Notes: generated by a model from the letters alone, not told the origin. DNA of 64,000 nucleotides from Xenorhabdus cabanillasii (GCF_003386665.1 NZ_QTUB01000001.1:4271623-4335622); one strand, 5' to 3'. Positions 30,882-41,083 are shown, counted from the stretch's first letter. Numbers and translations: made by a program.

Positions 30882-32423
30882 ATGGTGACACGAGAACCAC
30901 TTACAGGCGCGAAGCTGGCGCTACTGACCATTTCCCTCGCAATGGCTACTTTCATGTTGGTTTTGGATTCAACCATTGCTAACGTTGCCATACCGACAAT
31001 TGCAGGAAATTTAGGTGCATCAAATTCCCAGGGAACATGGGTCATCACCTCTTTTGGTGTTGCAAACGCCATTTCCATTCCTGTTACCGGTTGGTTGGCA
31101 AAACGGTTTGGAGAGGTCAAACTGTTCATTTGGTCTACCGCTCTCTTTACCTTCTCCTCATGGCTGTGTGGCATCGCCAACAGCCTTGAGATGTTGATTG
31201 TATTTCGTATCATTCAGGGGCTAGTCGCAGGGCCAGTCCTTCCACTTTGTCAAAGCCTTTTGCTGAATAACTATCCTCCTGCCAAACGGAATATGGCATT
31301 GGCACTCTGGTCTGTTATGATCGTGGTTGCACCTATTTGTGGCCCGATACTGGGGGGTTATATCAGTGACAACTATCATTGGGGCTGGATTTTCTTTATT
31401 AACATACCTCTTGGTATCGGTATTATTTTTGTCTCAATGCAGATCTTACGAGGCCGGGAAACTAAAATCGAAATTAATCCTATTGATACGGTAGGATTAA
31501 TTCTGCTGATCGTTGGTGTCGGTTGTCTGCAAATCATGCTTGATCAGGGTAAAGAGCTGGATTGGTTCAATTCCACTGAAATTATCGTCCTGACCGTCAT
31601 CGCGGTTATCTCATTATCGTTTCTAATTGTATGGGAATTAACCGATGAACACCCTGTTATCGATCTATCATTATTCAAAGAGCGTAACTTTACTATCGGT
31701 ACACTCAGTATCAGTCTCTCCTTCATGCTGTACTTCGGCAGTATCGTCCTGTTGCCACAGTTACTACAAGAAGTGTTCGGTTATACCGCAACATGGGCCG
31801 GCTTTGCAGCTGCTCCGATAGGGTTGTTGCCTCTGCTACTTTCACCACTCATTGGCAAATATGGTCATAAGATCGATATGCGTTTGATCGTAACATTCAG
31901 TTTCATTACTTATACTGTCTGTTTCTATTGGCGGGCATATGCATTTGAACCAGGGATGGATTTCGCTACTGCGGCATGGCCTCAATTCGTACAGGGACTC
32001 GCTATAGCTTGCTTCTTCATGCCTTTGACAACCATAACTTTGTCAGGTTTAGGACCAGAGCGCATGGCATCAGCTTCCAGCCTGTCAAACTTTACCCGTA
32101 TATTATCAGGCTCGATTGGAACATCCATCACAACCACAATGTGGACACAACGTGAGTCCGTGCACCACTCATACTTTACGGAGAATATCAATCCGTATAA
32201 CCCTAATTATCAGCAAACTTATCAACAGCTCTCCCAACTAGGTATGAATGACCAACAGATTTCAGCTTATTTGGCAAAGGGGATCACTCATCAGGGGTTG
32301 ATTATTGCAGCCAATGAAATTTTTTGGCTTTCCGCAGGTGTATTCCTGGTGTTGACATTGCTGGTCTGGATGGCAAAACCACCTTTTGGTGCAGGAAATC
32401 AGGGGAGTGGAGGAGCACACTAA
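30882..32423 (+). CDS. emrB: Multidrug efflux MFS transporter EmrB
   Basis: EmrB is a 14-span DHA2-family proton antiporter for uncouplers and hydrophobic drugs. The 513-residue protein has motif D1-like LDSTIANVAIPTIAGNLG near residues 28-45 and the GPILGGYISDNYHWGWIFFI segment (motif C region) near residues 150-169. Length matches E. coli EmrB (512). A perfect terminator follows. In E. coli luxS comes next; here the siderophore island follows instead. Confidence 0.96.
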   Translation: MVTREPLTGAKLALLTISLAMATFMLVLDSTIANVAIPTIAGNLGASNSQGTWVITSFGVANAISIPVTGWLAKRFGEVKLFIWSTALFTFSSWLCGIANSLEMLIVFRIIQGLVAGPVLPLCQSLLLNNYPPAKRNMALALWSVMIVVAPICGPILGGYISDNYHWGWIFFINIPLGIGIIFVSMQILRGRETKIEINPIDTVGLILLIVGVGCLQIMLDQGKELDWFNSTEIIVLTVIAVISLSFLIVWELTDEHPVIDLSLFKERNFTIGTLSISLSFMLYFGSIVLLPQLLQEVFGYTATWAGFAAAPIGLLPLLLSPLIGKYGHKIDMRLIVTFSFITYTVCFYWRAYAFEPGMDFATAAWPQFVQGLAIACFFMPLTTITLSGLGPERMASASSLSNFTRILSGSIGTSITTTMWTQRESVHHSYFTENINPYNPNYQQTYQQLSQLGMNDQQISAYLAKGITHQGLIIAANEIFWLSAGVFLVLTLLVWMAKPPFGAGNQGSGGAH

Positions 32424-32485
32424 CCCGATTTTATCCTAATGACAGGAGGCCGATTTTCCTGATAATCGTTGACAAAACTTGTTTA

Positions 32486-32516
32486 CAAAGAACCCGACTG
32501 GCAGTCGGGTTCTTTG
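32486..32516. terminator. Bidirectional terminator after emrB
   Basis: CAAAGAACCCGACTG (32486-32500) and CAGTCGGGTTCTTTG (32502-32516) are perfect complements. It lies between converging emrB and the siderophore operon and can stop both. Confidence 0.82.
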
Positions 32517-32539
32517 TTATCTATGCTCCTGGGGATTAA

Positions 32540-32650
32540 TGAGCGTCTCCTGCCTCTCACCGGAGGCCAGCCTTTGGCCAGGCAAATTCGTTCCCGACGA
32601 ATCTGTTATTCCCTTGCTGCCGCGACGCAGCTTGAAATCCATTGGGTATA
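32540..32650. repeat. Hairpin-rich element downstream of emrB
   Basis: This G+C-richer stretch in an A+T-rich gap contains several short palindromes, such as GGCC-(7)-GGCC around 32567-32582 and ATTCGT-TCCCG-ACGAAT around 32585-32601. No gene was seen. It could be a copy of a dispersed non-coding repeat, but other copies were not found in this window. Confidence 0.3.
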
Positions 32651-32672
32651 AAATAAATGGTTAGTATTTAAC

Positions 32673-35078
32673 TCACTTTATATGAGCAGTTTTTACAAAC
32701 TCAGCAATTGGATTAATCAAATTCTCAGAAAATTTCAGACTTTTAGAGGGATCAGATAAATCCAACATTTGACGATTATTAGCAATTTGCAGACGATTCA
32801 GACAGCACCGTTTAATTTCTGGTGTAAGCAGTTCATATTGAATAAATTTTTCTCTAAGTTCTGGATGCTCAAGCTGATAATCCAGAATACAATCTGCTAC
32901 CGCTTTCCAGAAATCTTCTTGTGGATATCCGCCCTGTTCGTCAAGAATTGCCGACAGATAGCGAAAAACTCCATCAAATACGTCAGATAAAATAGTCAAT
33001 GATTTCATTTCTTCTGGCATATTCACTTTCACCCGACTCGCCTTTTCTGGCAAATCAGCATCAGGGTTCATCACCAGAATTTCTTCTGCCAAATCTTTCA
33101 TAAAGATGTATTGCGGTATATGCTTCTCAAGCACCATAATGATATTTTCACCATGTGGCATGAACATCAGATCGTAAGCATACAAACAATGCAATAGCGG
33201 CAACAGATAACAGCCCAAATAGCGACGTACCCATTCATCCGTAGATAATCCTGATGCAGATATTAAAGCGGGTAAAAAAGCATTCCCCTGTTGATCATGA
33301 TGCAATAATGCCGCCATCGACATCACATTCTGATCCTTATCAATCAGCTGAAGAGGATTTTCTCTCCATAACGCAGCCATCATTTTCTTATAAGGCGTAT
33401 CACCATTAATGGCTTGTTCATAATAACTACTCCTAAAACCAATGCTCGCAACTTCTCTCAATAGTCGGAAACCACAACGCTGTAAAACCACATCTTTTTC
33501 TACTAAATCAAATAACCATTCATTTATACCCGGTGTTGTTGCCATATAATAAGGTGACAAACCACGCATAAATCCCATATTCAGAATAGATAAAGCGGCT
33601 TTTACATAGAAGCGTTGTGGGTTGCTACGATTAAAAAGAGTTCTTATTGACTGCTGCGCCTGATAAATATCGCTTCCCTTACCCAAATAAACCAAGTTTC
33701 GGTTAGCAAGGTCATGAGCAAATACCGATGGCAGTTTGTTTTGCCATTGCCACGGATGAAAAGGCATCAATAAATATTCTTCCGGATTAAGCCCCATAAG
33801 AATAAGCTTATTATTAAATTGAGTGACCTCCTCTTTTCCTAATTCCTGCTCCAATAGTTGCTGATAAGTAAGTTGTTCAATGCAGGCAAAATGTGCTTTG
33901 CTCTTATGCGCTGCCAACCATATCAAACGAATATCAGAAGCAGATTCAGGACTAAAATTTTGGAAATCTTCCGCATCAAAGCCAATACGCCCATTATTAG
34001 CAACAAAGATCGGATGACCTTCCATCATTTCAGCTTCAATAGCCTGGAAATCAGCATTGACCAACTCTTCTACTTTAATACCACTCCGATGATATTTAAA
34101 TGCACTGCTATGTAATGTACTGGTCAATTCTTCCAAATAAGTTGGCATCACAGTATCACTAATACCAAGCTGTTTTTTAAACTCAATGATAAAAAGAATA
34201 AAATCGAGTTTAACCCAATCACCTGCCTGCATTTTTCGTAATGAATCAGCATCAATAAGCCAATGATCAAGTGCTAACCGACGTGCGCGAAAATGATAAT
34301 CAACCGAATGTTCATGATTTTCTAAGTGATACTGCTGATAACCATCCTGGTCTGTGGTTTCAGTCAATAGCTCTGGCGATAACAGACATTCGTGGGCAAA
34401 CTCAGAAATGGCTTTCTTCAAATGTAATCGGTTCACTTTTTGCCAAATGGCAGGGTATAAGTGCCTAACGAAAGCATCGCTGTGATTAAGAGTTTCCGGT
34501 AATTCCGCTGATTGCAACGCTATCTGGTGCTGTTCTCTCGTACAGAATGCTAATCCGGCAGTTTTGTGTGGTAATTGCACAGTTTTATGATAAACAAAAC
34601 CAGCTCGTAAATTGAGGCGGTGGATTTTTTCATTTCGTATATTAGGCTCAACGACAATTCGATTAACAGCAGAATTACTGAAAATAAATGCAATAATTGT
34701 TTGAAAGATCCCCCACGTAAATTGCCTGATTTTCTTATCTGATGGCGCAACCAGTATATGCATCCCCATGTCATCCGGGAGGGCATCATAATATTGGCTA
34801 ATCTGATCTTTCTGTGCCCAGTAACACTCCAGCAAGAAAACTGGTTGTTCCTGATATATTCCGATAAAAACAGAATCAGGTCGATTTTCTATTAAGTTTT
34901 TATAGAAATCTCTTACCTGCTGTTCAGTATGATCTTGCATGCCCCAATAACAAGCATAGTCCCGCTTGACCCAATCTGCGATAACCGCAATGTCTTCATC
35001 TATATCTAATGGGCGCAATGAAAACGTTCCCAAATCAGGTAAATTTTTTTCAAACGATGGGGAGACAATATTAGACAT
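32673..35078 (-). CDS. dfoC: Acyltransferase-NIS synthetase fusion (DfoC/BibC-like)
   Basis: This 801-residue enzyme joins two activities. Residues 1-180 are a GNAT-type acyltransferase of the AlcB/IucB group, expected to succinylate or acetylate an N-hydroxy-diamine (FSLRPLDIDEDIAVIADWVK near residue 20, NLRAGF near 160). Residues 200-800 are an NRPS-independent siderophore synthetase of the IucA/IucC class, with EGHPIFVANNGRIGFD, FHPWQW, NMGFMRGL and MPHGENI. This matches DfoC (desferrioxamine) and BibC (bisucaberin). The ATG at 35078 overlaps the preceding stop as TGATG, with AAGGAG seven bases away. Whether the product is a dimer or trimer cannot be read from sequence. Confidence 0.85.
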   Translation of the reverse strand: MSNIVSPSFEKNLPDLGTFSLRPLDIDEDIAVIADWVKRDYACYWGMQDHTEQQVRDFYKNLIENRPDSVFIGIYQEQPVFLLECYWAQKDQISQYYDALPDDMGMHILVAPSDKKIRQFTWGIFQTIIAFIFSNSAVNRIVVEPNIRNEKIHRLNLRAGFVYHKTVQLPHKTAGLAFCTREQHQIALQSAELPETLNHSDAFVRHLYPAIWQKVNRLHLKKAISEFAHECLLSPELLTETTDQDGYQQYHLENHEHSVDYHFRARRLALDHWLIDADSLRKMQAGDWVKLDFILFIIEFKKQLGISDTVMPTYLEELTSTLHSSAFKYHRSGIKVEELVNADFQAIEAEMMEGHPIFVANNGRIGFDAEDFQNFSPESASDIRLIWLAAHKSKAHFACIEQLTYQQLLEQELGKEEVTQFNNKLILMGLNPEEYLLMPFHPWQWQNKLPSVFAHDLANRNLVYLGKGSDIYQAQQSIRTLFNRSNPQRFYVKAALSILNMGFMRGLSPYYMATTPGINEWLFDLVEKDVVLQRCGFRLLREVASIGFRSSYYEQAINGDTPYKKMMAALWRENPLQLIDKDQNVMSMAALLHHDQQGNAFLPALISASGLSTDEWVRRYLGCYLLPLLHCLYAYDLMFMPHGENIIMVLEKHIPQYIFMKDLAEEILVMNPDADLPEKASRVKVNMPEEMKSLTILSDVFDGVFRYLSAILDEQGGYPQEDFWKAVADCILDYQLEHPELREKFIQYELLTPEIKRCCLNRLQIANNRQMLDLSDPSKSLKFSENLINPIAEFVKTAHIK

Positions 35079-36397
35079 CAGCATACTCCTTCACTGGCAA
35101 CACTAAATTGTTGGAATGAAATACTTTTTTCTATCACGTAATGTTCTTTTCCCGTGATTTGCTCAATCAGGCGAGAATTGCGGTAACAGGCCATTCCCAA
35201 GTCTGGCGTCACAAAGCCATGTGTATGCAGTTCAACGTTCTGTACAAAGATTTCATTGTTGTAGTCGATACTGTAATTGCGCTGCACATCATAACGACCT
35301 CGTTTATCCCAACGGATACGTTGCTGAATACCCTCAATAAATCCAGGAACCTGATATTGATATCCTGTAGCCAGAACGACTCCTTCTGTTTCCAGAGAAA
35401 ACGGGGCTTCCTGTTCCTGCTGGAATAAATCCAATACAAATTTTTGTCTTGCAACTGTATTCTGGTTTTCAATTATACAATGCATTTCTCGCAATTCACT
35501 GTTGGTATATAACGAAACATTCAATTCACCATTTAACCGCTTGGTGTACATCAAATCGAAAATTTCATTAATAAGTGAGCTATTAATGCCTTTATAGAGA
35601 GATTTTTGTGAGCGATTGAGTTCTTCACGCTTATTTTCTGGCAAACTATAGAAATAATCCACATATTCAGGAGAAGTCATCTCCAATGTCAGTTTGGTAT
35701 ATTCAAGCGGGAAAAAACGAGGAGAGCGTGTGACCCAATTGAGTTGATAACCATAGGTATCAACGTCCTGTAACAGATCATAAAAAATCTCTGCGGCACT
35801 CTGACCACTTCCTAAAACTGTAATAGATTTCTTTTGTTGTAAGGCTGCTTTATTACTTAAATAATTTCCAGATGTTATCATCTGATTTTCAAATGGCTTG
35901 CAACACTTCGGAATATAAGAAGAAGGCCCTGTTCCTAACACCAATTTTTTTGTAAAAAATTGGTGTTTCTGCCCTGTCAAAGTGTCTGTACATTGCAAAA
36001 TATAATGCGAATGAGATTCATCATAACTAATATCTTCAACCTTTGTGTTAAAACGAAGATTAGAGAGTCTTTCTGCTGCCCATTGACAATATTGGTTATA
36101 TTCTTTGCGCATCAGGAAAAAATTTTCCCGAATGTAGAATGAATAAATACGTCCCTTCTCTTTTATATAATTGAGAAAACTTAATGGATGTGTCGGAGAG
36201 GCTAATGTTACCAAATCCGCCATAAACGGAGTCTGCATAGTCGAGTTTTCCAGCATCATGCCTGGATGCCAATCAAATCCTGATTTCTGATCAATAAACA
36301 GGCTAGTGATTTCTTTTATAGGCTGAACCAGACATGCCAACCCCAGATTAAATGGGCCGACTCCAATTGCAATAAAATCATAAGTCTTGGTTGTCAT
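35078..36397 (-). CDS. dfoA: Diamine N-monooxygenase (DfoA/AlcA-like)
   Basis: This FAD- and NADPH-dependent enzyme should hydroxylate one amine of cadaverine or putrescine. It has 439 residues from the ATG at 36397, which has TTAGGAG upstream; ten upstream codons in frame are left out. The FAD motif GVGPFNLG is at residues 12-19, the NADPH motif VLGSGQSAAE near residue 195 and the ATGYQYQVP segment near 345. It lies between the decarboxylase and the synthetase, the order of dfoJAC in Erwinia. A lysine or ornithine N6/N5-hydroxylase is the main alternative, but the gene for a decarboxylase next door favours a free diamine. Confidence 0.85.
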   Translation of the reverse strand: MTTKTYDFIAIGVGPFNLGLACLVQPIKEITSLFIDQKSGFDWHPGMMLENSTMQTPFMADLVTLASPTHPLSFLNYIKEKGRIYSFYIRENFFLMRKEYNQYCQWAAERLSNLRFNTKVEDISYDESHSHYILQCTDTLTGQKHQFFTKKLVLGTGPSSYIPKCCKPFENQMITSGNYLSNKAALQQKKSITVLGSGQSAAEIFYDLLQDVDTYGYQLNWVTRSPRFFPLEYTKLTLEMTSPEYVDYFYSLPENKREELNRSQKSLYKGINSSLINEIFDLMYTKRLNGELNVSLYTNSELREMHCIIENQNTVARQKFVLDLFQQEQEAPFSLETEGVVLATGYQYQVPGFIEGIQQRIRWDKRGRYDVQRNYSIDYNNEIFVQNVELHTHGFVTPDLGMACYRNSRLIEQITGKEHYVIEKSISFQQFSVASEGVC

Positions 36398-36423
36398 AAT
36401 TACTCCTAATAAATACCAATTGA

Positions 36424-38040
36424 TCAATAAACAGCTTGATGTTGATTGGATAATGAATCATCAGAAAATACGAGATCAGTCAGCAACAGGTTTCCCTGAG
36501 TGACAATACTGTCGATGATCTCTTGTAAATGTTTTACGGTTGTAGCCGGATTAAGGAACGTGAATTTCAGATATTGCCTGTCATTAATTTTAGTGCCGGC
36601 AATAACACACTCTCCTTCTCTAAACAGTGCCTTACGGATGCTGGCATTGAGGTGATCAATCGCATATTCAGAGAGTGCTTGCTTCGGAACAAAGCGAAAT
36701 ACCAACGTACTTAATACAGGTTGATGGGCAAGTTCAAAACATGGGTTTTGTCTCATCAAATGATACGCAGACTGCGCTGTGTCCAATAAAGTATCAAATG
36801 CCTGTCCAAGTTGTTCGGCACCAATCACGCGCAGTGTCAGCCACATCTTCAGTGCATCAAAACGGCGCGTCGTCTGAATACTTTTATTCACCAGATTCGG
36901 CGTTCCCTCCTGTTCCGCACTCAGGGGGTTCAAATACTCCGCATGGTAGGTCAGATGAGAAAAATGCTGTCTATTTTTAACGAAGAAAGCACTGCAACTT
37001 ACAGGCTGGAAAAAGGATTTGTGGTAATCCACGGTGACAGAATCCGCTCTGTCTATGCCCTGAAGTAAATGAGAGTGGCGGGATGAAACCAACAGACCAC
37101 ATCCATAAGCAGCATCAACATGCAGCCATAAACTGTACTTTTCGGCTAAATCAGCAAGTAAAGGTAATGGATCGATACTGCCAAAGTCGGTCGTTCCCGC
37201 AGTAGCGACAATGGCAAAAGGAATATTCCCTTCATCAAGACATTGTTTAATATTTGCTTCTAATGCCTGTACAGACATACGGAATTCATCATCGCATGGA
37301 ACAGAGACAACAGCGTTATAACCTAACCCCAATATCGCAGCGGCTTTTTGAGTGCTGAAATGGCTGACCGATGAGGAAAAAATACGTAGTTTATGAAAAT
37401 CCGCAGGTAAACCGTGCAATTGGTTTTTGTGCCCTGGATTCCGTCGGTGACAAAACCAGTCTCGTGCCAATAGCATTGCCATCAGGTTTGATTGCGTACC
37501 ACCACTGGTAAATATGCCATCTGCTTCTTTACCTAAACCAATCTTATCCAGCGTCCAATCAAGAACTTTTTGTTCTATTAAAGTCCCTCCAGCGCTTTGA
37601 TCCCATGTATCTACGGATGAGTTTATGCAACCGATTATTGTTTCAGCTATCGCTGATGGCAGCACAAGTGGACAGTTAAGGTGTGCAACATATTTAGGAT
37701 GATGGAAATAAACCGCATCTTTAATATAAAGATGCTGCAATTCTTCTAATGCATACTCCCAAGATCCCAATGGGTTATCTAAATTTATCTTTTTAAATAA
37801 TGAAGATAATTCATTAGGTAATATTCCACTAAAAGGAGATTTTGTTTTCTGCAATATCCTTTTTAACTTAACAATTACATCGCAGGAATCTTCCAGATAG
37901 CTCCCTGCATTATCACCATTTAATAGATATTGATTAAAGTGCTTTTCTTTAAAGCCATCGCTACTTTTAAAATGATCATTTCCCGTTAAATAGGTGTTTT
38001 TGGCCAAAGGTTCGGCAAGTACTTGAGATTCTTCAAACAT
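36424..38040 (-). CDS. dfoJ: PLP-dependent decarboxylase (DfoJ-like)
   Basis: The 538-residue protein is a group II pyridoxal-phosphate decarboxylase, like L-2,4-diaminobutyrate decarboxylases and the lysine decarboxylases DesA and DfoJ. The PLP lysine is Lys341 in DYHKSFFQP, and the cofactor aspartate is in HVDAAYG (residues 307-313). TSGGTQSN near residue 179 binds phosphate. AAGGA precedes the start. It begins the three-gene synthesis operon and should supply cadaverine (or putrescine) to the monooxygenase. The substrate cannot be told from sequence. Confidence 0.83.
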   Translation of the reverse strand: MFEESQVLAEPLAKNTYLTGNDHFKSSDGFKEKHFNQYLLNGDNAGSYLEDSCDVIVKLKRILQKTKSPFSGILPNELSSLFKKINLDNPLGSWEYALEELQHLYIKDAVYFHHPKYVAHLNCPLVLPSAIAETIIGCINSSVDTWDQSAGGTLIEQKVLDWTLDKIGLGKEADGIFTSGGTQSNLMAMLLARDWFCHRRNPGHKNQLHGLPADFHKLRIFSSSVSHFSTQKAAAILGLGYNAVVSVPCDDEFRMSVQALEANIKQCLDEGNIPFAIVATAGTTDFGSIDPLPLLADLAEKYSLWLHVDAAYGCGLLVSSRHSHLLQGIDRADSVTVDYHKSFFQPVSCSAFFVKNRQHFSHLTYHAEYLNPLSAEQEGTPNLVNKSIQTTRRFDALKMWLTLRVIGAEQLGQAFDTLLDTAQSAYHLMRQNPCFELAHQPVLSTLVFRFVPKQALSEYAIDHLNASIRKALFREGECVIAGTKINDRQYLKFTFLNPATTVKHLQEIIDSIVTQGNLLLTDLVFSDDSLSNQHQAVY

Positions 38041-38251
38041 TATATGTCCTTACTTTCTTTTTATATAAGCTATAGCATTAATATCACAACTTATTGATCT
38101 TATAACTATGTTCATTAAATCCAGTTATATATAGCTCTATATTTTTAATTTACTATTCTTAAATTTCGACTCTAAATTCATTAGATATTCTTTTTATTTT
38201 TTTAATTCTTATCTATCTGGTTTAGCTAATTTATCCCAATAACATGATTAT

Positions 38252-38272
38252 GAACATATATTCTATATGTTC
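38252..38272. promoter_or_regulatory. Perfect palindrome, candidate operator before the decarboxylase
   Basis: GAACATATA (38252-38260) and TATATGTTC (38264-38272) are exact inverted repeats around TTC. It lies 212 bases upstream of the decarboxylase start in a region without genes. The regulator is unknown. Confidence 0.5.
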
Positions 38273-38394
38273 TGGAAAAGCACCCTGCTTATTATTAATA
38301 AAAAATGAAATCTATTTGGTATATAGATGGCCGTTTAAAATTATCTTTTTGAAATATCAACTCCTCTATTAACAATTAAGTTAACAAAGTCAGA

Positions 38395-38428
38395 AAGAAA
38401 ATCATAACCTTCTTTTAAGAAAGAAGGT
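38395..38428 (-). terminator. Terminator after the fhuF-like gene
   Basis: On the minus strand ACCTTCTTT (38428-38420) pairs with AAAGAAGGT (38415-38407) across a 4-base loop and is followed by TATGATTTTCTTTC. It splits the island into two transcription units. Confidence 0.7.
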
Positions 38429-38446
38429 AACTCAACCTAATATTAT

Positions 38447-39214
38447 TTATGCAGTTAATTCAAGAGGACAATCATGACAATTTCCTACTCCCGGTAGTTT
38501 GTTCCTTTGACAGCAGCAACGACGCTGAATCACATTATTTCTCAGAATAACTGTCCGATACAATGGATTATCCCTGCCATCCGGTAATTTCTGTTCAAAG
38601 AAAAGGTTATTTACCAATATGTCGTATTGTTCAGCATCCATTCTTTCCCTGAAATTACTCAAATACCAATACATCACATAACCAATATTGTTCCATAACA
38701 AACGCCCATTAATTCCTTGATAAGATTCAATTTTCTCACAAACAGGAATAATATGGCGATCCAACAAAGAATAATAACGTTCCAGCAGAGATATGGGTTC
38801 TTTCATCCAGTTTAATTGGTAATAAACCATATTAGGCCTGCCACTTTCATGAAATTCAACCTGAAAAAGATGGTAATCTGCATCTACTGCTTGTGGATAT
38901 TCCAACAACATTAACATAATAGGAGGAACAACCAAGCCAAAATACCATTGTGCCCATAACGAATAAAGACCTTTATTATTTGGCTTCTGTTCATTATTCC
39001 CATAGTATTCGTTTTGGTAACGTTGCATTAATATTGAGAATTCTTTTTCATTCGACCATTGATAAAAATCCATACTCTCTGATGGGATATTTTCCGCATT
39101 CACTTTCATTGATGAATTAAAGTGACTAAATGCACTGTCGAATAAATTAACAATATCGTTAATATCTATTTTTGATATCATTTGATTGGAGCTATGATTA
39201 TTTTTATTTGTCAT
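38447..39214 (-). CDS. FhuF-like ferric siderophore reductase
   Basis: The 255-residue protein ends in CC-x10-C-x2-C (from CCQRNKLPGVGNCHDC), the unusual [2Fe-2S] motif that defines FhuF. FhuF reduces iron in ferrioxamine-type hydroxamates in the cytoplasm, so that it is released. The rest of the protein is only distantly similar to E. coli FhuF. GGAGAG lies in the end of the ATPase gene, one base from whose stop this gene starts, so translation is coupled. Its place after the importer fits iron release at the end of uptake. Confidence 0.85.
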   Translation of the reverse strand: MTNKNNHSSNQMISKIDINDIVNLFDSAFSHFNSSMKVNAENIPSESMDFYQWSNEKEFSILMQRYQNEYYGNNEQKPNNKGLYSLWAQWYFGLVVPPIMLMLLEYPQAVDADYHLFQVEFHESGRPNMVYYQLNWMKEPISLLERYYSLLDRHIIPVCEKIESYQGINGRLLWNNIGYVMYWYLSNFRERMDAEQYDILVNNLFFEQKLPDGRDNPLYRTVILRNNVIQRRCCCQRNKLPGVGNCHDCPLELTA

Positions 39215-39215
39215 T

Positions 39216-40031
39216 TTACACTCTCCTGTTATATCTCGGAATAACTAACGGCTTGTCAGATTCCGGATCACGAATAATGCAACAGGCCAGACCAAATACA
39301 TCCGCAATACTTTGTTCTGTGATGATTTCTTCCGGCTTTCCTTCTGCATAAACTTGCCCGTTCTTCATCATGATCAACCGCGTGGCATAACGCAGAGCCA
39401 AATTGATATCGTGTAAAACCAGTACCAGAGTTTTTCCTTGTTGATGTAAACGCTGACACAAATCAAGCATTTCAATTTGATGAGAGATATCCAGATAAGT
39501 CGTCGGTTCATCCAACAGAATAATGGGAGTTTGCTGTGCCAATGTCATGGCAAACCATGCGCGCTGACGCTGGCCACCTGACAATTCACTGACCAATTTC
39601 TGCGACATATCCCATAAATCTACTGCCTGCAATGCTTCATTGACGATACGTTCATCTTCTTCTGACCATTGCCGCAAGAAAGTCTGATAAGCGTAACGTC
39701 CACGTGAAACAAGGTCATAAATTGTTAATGCCTCAGTTATAACTGCCCCTTGCGTTAATAATGACAACTCACGTGCAACAGCTTTTGGCTTATAGCGATG
39801 GATATTTATTCCATCCAGTTGAACCTCACCCTGTTGTGGCTGCATACTTCGGCTGATTGCCCGCAACAAGGTTGATTTTCCGCATCCATTAGGGCCAATA
39901 ATGACGCTAAATTCACTATCGTGAATCGCGATATTAATACCGTCAATGATCGTTCTTTTACCGTATGCCAGTGAAAGATTCAGGGCCTTAAGCCGTGAAG
40001 TCATTACAGGGGAATTCTCATCCGATGGCAT
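39216..40031 (-). CDS. Ferric siderophore ABC transporter ATP-binding protein
   Basis: This 271-residue ATPase belongs to the FepC/FecE/FhuC group. Walker A is GPNGCGKST (about residues 47-55), the signature LSGGQRQRAWFAM near 145-157 and Walker B IILLDEPTTYLD near 166-177. The first nine codons precede a second Met (MTSRLKALNLSLAYG), which is an alternative start. The ATG overlaps the permease stop as TAATG. Confidence 0.92.
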   Translation of the reverse strand: MPSDENSPVMTSRLKALNLSLAYGKRTIIDGINIAIHDSEFSVIIGPNGCGKSTLLRAISRSMQPQQGEVQLDGINIHRYKPKAVARELSLLTQGAVITEALTIYDLVSRGRYAYQTFLRQWSEEDERIVNEALQAVDLWDMSQKLVSELSGGQRQRAWFAMTLAQQTPIILLDEPTTYLDISHQIEMLDLCQRLHQQGKTLVLVLHDINLALRYATRLIMMKNGQVYAEGKPEEIITEQSIADVFGLACCIIRDPESDKPLVIPRYNRRV

Positions 40032-41083
40032 TATCGTGTTCTCCTTAATTCTGCATACAGTAAATACATCAAATAGATCCCACCAATTACCGCAGTAACT
40101 AAACCGACAGGTAAACGAGCCGGAGTTGGTAATATCAGGGTAATTAAATCAGACAACAGCATCAGTAAAGCCCCAACCAAAGCAGAGCAAAACAGTGCGG
40201 CTCCTTTCGCATGTACTAATCGACGGGCAATTTGTGGTGCAGAAAGGGCAATAAAAGAAACAGGGCCGACAACTAATACTGACATGGCGGCAAAAATGAC
40301 TGCCAACAATATGCTGACAATCTGGATAAGGCGTACTGGTACACCCAGTGTATTAGCGATGTCATCGCCAAAATGGGTATAATTTAATTGCCTGCCCAAC
40401 CAAAACAATACGGGAGTAAAAATCACCAGCCCACTGATAAGTGTCACATCCTGCCATCCCCTGCTGGCAAGACTACCACTCAGTAATGAACGTATTTGCT
40501 GAGCCTGCTCTACGCGAATATTTGAGACAGCAAAGTCAACCATTGCCATACAAAATGCAGCAACTGCAACCCCGGATATCACTATTTTCCCGGTTTGCAT
40601 TCTCCCCAGACCTGCGCCATTTCCGAGATAAACTAACAACACAGCCAGCCCGGCTCCCAATAAGGCTCCTAAAGGAATTGGCAGTACATCGGGCCAGATA
40701 AGCACCGATGCCATAATACCTACTGCGGCTCCGGCATTTATACCAATGATGTCTGGGCTACCAAGTGCATTGCGGGTAGTCAGCTGAAAAAGCGTCCCCG
40801 AAAGAGCCAGTGCTATTCCCGCTCCAATTGCTACTAATGCTCTGGGCAAACGGATCTGTAATAGAATAAATTCTTGATAAGGCGTTTCCGTTGTCAGAAA
40901 AGGGTTATCCATCCCTTCTCTGCCTGATGATAAGGTCAGATAAAAAAGCACTACCAACAACAGCAACATCGAAAATACCACTTTCCTTGTCTGCCATGAT
41001 GGTGTGATAAAAACGGCCTTTCCCAATGCGAATGTTCTGACACGTGGCTGCCTGATTGGTGTTGACGAATCAATCTGCGTCAT
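40031..41083 (-). CDS. Ferric siderophore ABC transporter permease (FecD/FepG family)
   Basis: The 350-residue protein has about nine to ten membrane segments and the FecCD-family pattern: RLPRALVAIGAGIALALSGT near residues 93-112, LGSPDIIGINAGAA near 122-135 and GPVSFIALSAPQIAR near 270-284, which touches the ATPase. It pairs with the permease encoded just upstream, four bases away. It should form one half of the channel for the iron-loaded siderophore. Confidence 0.92.
   Translation of the reverse strand: MTQIDSSTPIRQPRVRTFALGKAVFITPSWQTRKVVFSMLLLLVVLFYLTLSSGREGMDNPFLTTETPYQEFILLQIRLPRALVAIGAGIALALSGTLFQLTTRNALGSPDIIGINAGAAVGIMASVLIWPDVLPIPLGALLGAGLAVLLVYLGNGAGLGRMQTGKIVISGVAVAAFCMAMVDFAVSNIRVEQAQQIRSLLSGSLASRGWQDVTLISGLVIFTPVLFWLGRQLNYTHFGDDIANTLGVPVRLIQIVSILLAVIFAAMSVLVVGPVSFIALSAPQIARRLVHAKGAALFCSALVGALLMLLSDLITLILPTPARLPVGLVTAVIGGIYLMYLLYAELRRTR

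Larger units (their letters stand above)
38041..38446. other. Promoter region of the siderophore synthesis operon
   Basis: This A+T-rich gap has no gene. It contains the fhuF-side terminator (38407-38428) and a perfect 9-bp palindrome (38252-38272). No Fur box as good as the one at 47481 was seen, so iron control here may be weaker or indirect. Confidence 0.5.

Noticed and set aside
32324..32664. Several small overlapping open frames at and after the end of emrB
   Set aside because: They cross a terminator and a hairpin-rich stretch, have no consistent start signals and resemble nothing known.
32673..35078. Aerobactin (IucABCD) assignment for the siderophore locus
   Set aside because: Aerobactin needs two synthetases, but it uses lysine directly. 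Here a decarboxylase and an acyltransferase-synthetase fusion indicate a diamine-based hydroxamate.
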